A stretch of 64,000 nt of DNA, taken from assembly GCF_037975245.1 (NCBI RefSeq), contig NC_092574.1, positions 3,443,001 through 3,507,000 on the forward strand. The letters run 5' to 3'. This DNA is from Apostichopus japonicus. Lineage: Eukaryota > Echinodermata > Holothuroidea > Aspidochirotida > Stichopodidae. The stretch's first letter is position 1, and the number at the start of each line of letters is the position of its first letter. Position numbers and translations under genes: made by a program. The notes below the pieces were generated by a model. It was given only the letters and a program-made list of their open reading frames with translations. It searched no databases and had not been told where the DNA came from. Shown here piece by piece: positions 60,260 through 64,000 of the stretch.

Positions 60260-61858
60260 TGTGTGAAGGTCACCAGCAACAGCAACAATTTCCCAAATTG
60301 AGCAAAGACGGGTTCTTCGCCATGGAATTCCTTTCTGCTCAATGAGGCAGCATTCACAGTGGACTTCCCTGATCGGTATGCAATGTCAAAATGGAACTGG
60401 GACAACTCAGCTGCCCAACGTGTTTCCACTGCCCCCAACTTGGCAGATGTCTTTAAATAGCTCAATGGGTTATTGTCAGTGTATACGACAAATTCTGCCC
60501 CCAGCAGTAAATCTCTGAACTTCACTGTGATGGCCCAGTGAAGTGCCATCAGTTCAAGCTTCATACTACTGTAGTTACTCATCTGCTTCTCATCGAGCTT
60601 CAGTCCTCGGCTTGCATAAGCTATAACAACTCGTCCAGTCTCCTGTTGTTGGGAGAGTACTGCTCCGAAACCAAGTAAGCTTGCGTCTACTTCAAGAATT
60701 TATGGGCGCTGAAAGTCAGGGTAGCCTAATAGCGGTGCTGTGGTAAGCTTTGATTTCAGCTCAAGCCTCCTCATGTTTTGCCTCCCATCTGTCTGCAACT
60801 GATCTGGTTGGGTTGTGAGGACGTTTTGCTTTACATCTCTGGCCACCTGTCAGAGCATGGAGTGGTGCTGCTATCTTGGCAAAGTTTGCAACAAAACGTC
60901 GGTAATAACTTGCGAGCCCCATAAAGCTCCGCAACTCTCTTTCAGTTTCAGGTCTTTTCCAATTCTGAATGGCTCTCGTTTTCTCAGGATCAGGGAGAAT
61001 ACCATCCTTGCTAACAATATGGCCAAAGTATCTCAATCGTTCCTCATACAAGTAACACTTCTCTGGCTTGACTTTCAGATTGTATGATCGCAGCCTACTC
61101 AGAACCATCTCTAAACGTTGTTGTGTTTCCTGGAAAGTTCGCCCAAATACTAAAATATCGTCCAAATAGATTAGGACTGTTTGGAAGTTCTCATCACCAA
61201 AAACTTTATCCATCAATCGCATGAATGTCGCTGGGCGTTTGTTAGTCCAAACGGCATTCGTGTGAACTTGTAGAGACCTCCTGTACCAACTCGGAAAGCG
61301 GTCTTTTCTATATCACTCTCAGAAACCGGGACCTGGTGGTAACCGTGAGCTAAATCAAGACTACAGAAGTAGTTAGCTCCTTAAAATGCATCTAAGGCTT
61401 CTTCAATTCTGGGAATGGGGTAAGCATCACGGTGTGTCTTTGCGTTGAGCTCTGTAGTCTACGCACATTCTCAGGCTGTTATCCTTCTTTCGAACTAGCA
61501 CCACTGGTGACGCATATGGGCTAGATGATTCTCTGATAATCTGTCGAGACAAAAGTTGTTGAAGGTGGTCATGAACTTCCTTCCATCGGTGAGGTGGAAT
61601 TCTCCTATGTGGTACCTTAACTGGTTTATCATCCAGTAGGATAATGCGGTGTTCCACCTTATCACAGAAGCCAAGGTCGTCCTCGCGCTGGCTGAAAACA
61701 TGATCATACCTGTGGAGCAGAGCTCTTAGCTCCTCCCTTTGAGATACATTTAACTTGTCACCAATAGTCATCTTGGATTCCAGTGGAATAGCCCTTGTTG
61801 ATACTTGTTCAAGTGGTTCTGATACAGTCTGGAGTTCATTCGCATCAACTGTCTGCAC
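60241..61858 (-). pseudogene. Reverse transcriptase and RNase H of the gypsy pol
   Basis: RT blocks are present: [29 protein letters not shown] with the first catalytic Asp, RMPFGLTNA and LIYLDDILVF (YLDD at about 61157-61168). A connection region follows (YFGHIVSKDGILPDPEK, SFMGLASYYRRF). RNase H shows ILEVDAS, LELMALHWA and VVYTDNNPLSYL, but the usual DALSR is changed to AASLSR. Lesions: a shift near 61435, a TAA near 61381, a shift near 61235 and a TAA near 60702. Confidence 0.9.
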
Positions 61859-61934
61859 TTGTATTTCATTGACATCAAGCCTGGACCATCGACCCTAATG
61901 ATGCACCTGCAGCAATCCCAACAGGAGCCCTTGG

Positions 61935-62708
61935 TTAGAGATAAATGTCATGATTCGAAAAATTAGCGACCTGCAATGGAGCAACACCACTTCGATCAAC
62001 GGAAACAAGTGTTGGTGCAACCTGCAAGCCAGTGGGTAGGTGTGTCCTGTCCTCAGCATTCAACTGTGCAATAATGGCAACATATGGTCGTGAATCAGTC
62101 GATGGTTGGACTGATACCTTTATGGACGTAATGGTGTTTGCTGCCACCAGTACCAATTTTTCAGCACATACACAAGCAATACTATGATCCACACCTCGGT
62201 TATTCAAATCTTCCTCCTTATCCTGAAAGGCAGCAATAACATGAGCCAACCGCTGGTCTTCTATGGTGCCAGATTCCAGAACAAGTTTATTTTGGAAATT
62301 ACTTCCCCATTTGTTCTCCAGCAACCTCTGCATTGCTCTGAAAATATTACATCCCAGAACACCAGGCACCATCTTCTTCTTTTCTACAAACTGGGGGTCA
62401 CAAGAGTCTTTGACTACCAAGAAACCCATGCCTGGAAACACACAACCCAACACAGTAATGGGTAACTCCACATATCCAATGTATGGGACATTTACACCAG
62501 TAGCACCAGATATCTTCAGAAAAGCACTTACTTCTACCAGCTCGCCACTCTGGGTAATGTGCTCTAGGAAAAACGGCTCAGTGATCGTAGAAACCTCGGC
62601 ACCTGTATCAAGAAGGCACCTGATACTCAGTGATCCAGACTGAACTGTAATCTTCGGGCATTCTCCTACTGCTTTGGTTACAAGAGTGTCATGACCAGGG
62701 TTATTCAA
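61935..62708 (-). CDS. Retropepsin region at the start of gypsy pol
   Basis: An open stretch of 257 codons, which is reached from gag by -1 frameshifting and extends upstream to 62750. It has the aspartic protease motif CLLDTGAEVSTI with catalytic Asp34, then IGYVELPITVLG and VLGCNIF. It ends at a TAA (61935-61937); the frame changes before RT. Confidence 0.85.
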   Translation of the reverse strand: MNNPGHDTLVTKAVGECPKITVQSGSLSIRCLLDTGAEVSTITEPFFLEHITQSGELVEVSAFLKISGATGVNVPYIGYVELPITVLGCVFPGMGFLVVKDSCDPQFVEKKKMVPGVLGCNIFRAMQRLLENKWGSNFQNKLVLESGTIEDQRLAHVIAAFQDKEEDLNNRGVDHSIACVCAEKLVLVAANTITSIKVSVQPSTDSRPYVAIIAQLNAEDRTHLPTGLQVAPTLVSVDRSGVAPLQVANFSNHDIYL

Positions 62709-62715
62709 AACTACA

Positions 62716-62759
62716 CCTGTCGATTCCTGGTTGCCAACGACAGGCTTCCCTAGTTTAAA
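62716..62759 (-). promoter_or_regulatory. Programmed -1 frameshift signal between gag and pol
   Basis: Read on the - strand, the slippery heptamer T TTA AAC (62759-62753) sits in the gag frame directly before the gag stop TAG (62752-62750). After an 8-nt spacer, CCTGTCG (62744-62738) pairs perfectly with CGACAGG (62722-62716) across a 15-nt loop. A -1 slip continues as LGKPVVG in the protease frame. Confidence 0.85.
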
Positions 62760-63816
62760 GGTTCCTTGGTGGTTGTAGAGACTGATTCTGTGCTTGCCCC
62801 AATCTGTGGTTGCCTATTCATAGGATTGTCAGGACAATCTCGCTTGAAATGAAACTTAGAGTCACACTGGTAGCATCGTCTAGTACCAGATGGTTTTCCT
62901 CCATGAGTGTAATTGGGTCTTGAGGACTTCTCAGCATTAGTCTTCAGAGCTTGAATTAGGTCATCAATCTGTTGTTGTTGTGCCTTTATCTGGTCGCCCT
63001 GTTGTTTAATTAGGTGATGGTACTCACTGTCTGCCTCAAGTTTATGTACAGTGAATTTTCCTTGTGTCAGGCTCTTTGGTACCCCAATCCACTCCATCAC
63101 TTGATCTCGTGAATCGAAGAATGTCATGTTTGGATTCTCCAAGTTCAGCCTTCGTAACTCTCTCTGTACCCCCTCATCTTTCGCCGCCTCTGCCAGTCTT
63201 CCCCTTAAACTTTTCTCCCTGCATGATTGAAACGATGAGTCTAATTGACAAATACGGTCAAAGAGATCAACCAGTTCTAAGGAGCAAGCTACAAGATCTT
63301 CACCATCCCTCTGTCTATAAGAGAAGAAACGTTGTTGTAGTTGTGAGAGAGTGTCACCGCGCCACCAAAGACTTTACTCAAAATAGCAAAAATCTTACTG
63401 AGGTCCCTCTGAACTTCATCCCCTCTTCCTGCTATCTCCTTCCTCGCCTTCCCACCTAGATGGTTGAGAATAAGACTGGCTTGGTCCTTAGGTCCTAGTC
63501 ATCGGACCTCCAGTTGACTCCTTTCGTCTCTGATCCATTCCTGTACAGACAGATCTCCTGGCTTTGTAGGTCGGTCACAAAATCGATCAATTCGTTGACC
63601 CTGTGAGAGGTATACCACAGACAGCTGCTTATCACCCTCCTCACTGGTACTATGGACATCTTCATCACCTTCCTTATCTGAGTCAGCTTCAGACCCAACA
63701 GATAACTTCTGGAGTGCCTCGATGTCAGCTTTAGCCTTCATCGAAACCAGCTTCTCCCTTTCCAGTGCATCCCGCAAGGACTTCAGCTCAAGCCGCAACT
63801 CTTCCACTTCGGACAT
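62750..63816 (-). pseudogene. Gypsy gag with CCHC zinc knuckle, broken
   Basis: It starts MSEVEELRLELKSLRDALE (coiled-coil-like) at 63816. RPTKPGDLSVQEWI leads to a TGA at 63499-63501. The same frame then stays open, a one-base shift at about 63350-63365 follows, and the capsid part continues (LQQRFFSYRQRDGEDLVACS onward). A CCHC knuckle, CYQCDSKFHFKRDC (C-x2-C-x4-H-x4-C), lies near the end. Gag ends at the TAG at 62750 after PLN. Confidence 0.85.
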
Positions 63817-63867
63817 TGTATTATATTCAGGGGTTTTGGTCTCTAATATTCAGGGGTTTTCCTTAAC

Positions 63868-63883
63868 CCTGCCGACTACGCCA
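63868..63883 (-). promoter_or_regulatory. Primer binding site, tRNA-Ser(AGA)
   Basis: The + strand reads CCTGCCGACTACGCCA, identical to the 3' end of an animal tRNA-Ser(AGA) plus CCA. It lies 4 bp inside the 5' LTR, as expected for the minus-strand primer. Confidence 0.85.
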
Positions 63884-63887
63884 AATT

Positions 63888-64000
63888 TGTAATGACCAAA
63901 ACACAGGTTCATGTTGCTATGGTGTTTATTCAGTGGTAAACAAACAACAATAAGAAATAAAACCCCTGAATATAATACGATCTTGTTATGCAAAAGAATG
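63888..64000 (-). repeat. 5' LTR, truncated by the window
   Basis: It matches 57429-57541 throughout by eye. About 139 bp should lie beyond the window. Confidence 0.9.

Larger units (their letters stand above)
57429..64000 (-). mobile_element. Ty3/gypsy LTR retrotransposon, cut by the window edge
   Basis: Two LTR copies read on the - strand enclose gag and pol in the order gag, protease, RT, RNase H, integrase. The 3' LTR is 57429-57680. The 5' LTR starts at 63888 and would end near 64139 if equal in length, giving about 6.7 kb. A tRNA-Ser primer site and a polypurine tract flank the LTRs correctly. The gene order defines Ty3/gypsy. Gag and pol carry several stops and shifts, so this copy is not autonomous. 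The first 113 bp of the two LTRs look identical or nearly so, which argues for a young insertion and makes some lesions possible assembly errors. Confidence 0.95.

Noticed and set aside
63064-63459. A 131-codon + strand frame opposite gag
   Set aside because: It is the complement of the gag capsid region; the - strand frames match gag.

Overview
The window is animal nuclear DNA. It has AT-rich introns with consensus GT/AG sites, a tRNA-derived SINE, animal-type hAT and Transposase_21 (EnSpm-like) transposons, and a Ty3/gypsy element with a tRNA-Ser primer site. The mix suggests an invertebrate, plausibly a marine deuterostome, but no host gene is clear enough to name the species. Nearly everything recognisable is mobile DNA, much of it nested.

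Region 1 (1-11603): an 11.03-kb hAT transposon (564-11595) with 15-bp ends and a perfect 8-bp target duplication, GACCTAGT. Inside it six exons on the + strand (2233-10318) join with matching phases at every junction. They encode about 1052 residues: a basic N-terminus, an OTU-type cysteine protease domain with its Cys and His, a PCNA-binding-like peptide (QSTIHSFF), a Ser/Thr/Pro linker, a TTF-type zinc finger and a hAT transposase with its acidic residues. One +1 shift is needed near 8010. This OTU-hAT fusion is the most striking find.

Region 2 (11604-20248): mostly featureless AT-rich DNA, with a few exon-like pieces on the - strand (15591-15910 and about 16864-17030), MITE remnants and a foldback element with minisatellite arms (18990-20248).

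Region 3 (20253-43745): a large inverted duplication. The left arm (20253-39085) carries two insertions and the right arm (40335-43745) preserves the empty site of each. The first insertion is a 14.06-kb EnSpm-like element (21795-35851) with CCCAGT ends, an AT target duplication and GACGTC-rich subterminal arrays. It holds a decayed Transposase_21 gene followed by a six-exon DUF4806-like gene. The second is a 1.51-kb hAT-type element (37144-38653), which itself contains a hAT MITE. The spacer between the arms holds a homeodomain-like exon.

Region 4 (43746-57428): an inverted-repeat element (44140-45316), a decayed intron-containing integrase gene on the - strand (45476-47560), a TTAA-flanked MITE, a second foldback element with a perfect 8-bp duplication (48170-49025), several G/C-rich hAT-like MITEs, hairpin modules, and old tandem duplications at 54.5-56.7 kb.

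Region 5 (57429-64000): a Ty3/gypsy retrotransposon on the - strand, cut by the window edge. It has 252-bp LTRs, a tRNA-Ser(AGA) primer site, a polypurine tract and broken gag and pol genes. A textbook -1 frameshift signal (T TTA AAC, 8-nt spacer, 7-bp stem) joins gag to pol. Its 3' LTR lies 39 bp upstream of the 3' splice site of an acidic exon (57270-57389) on the same strand.
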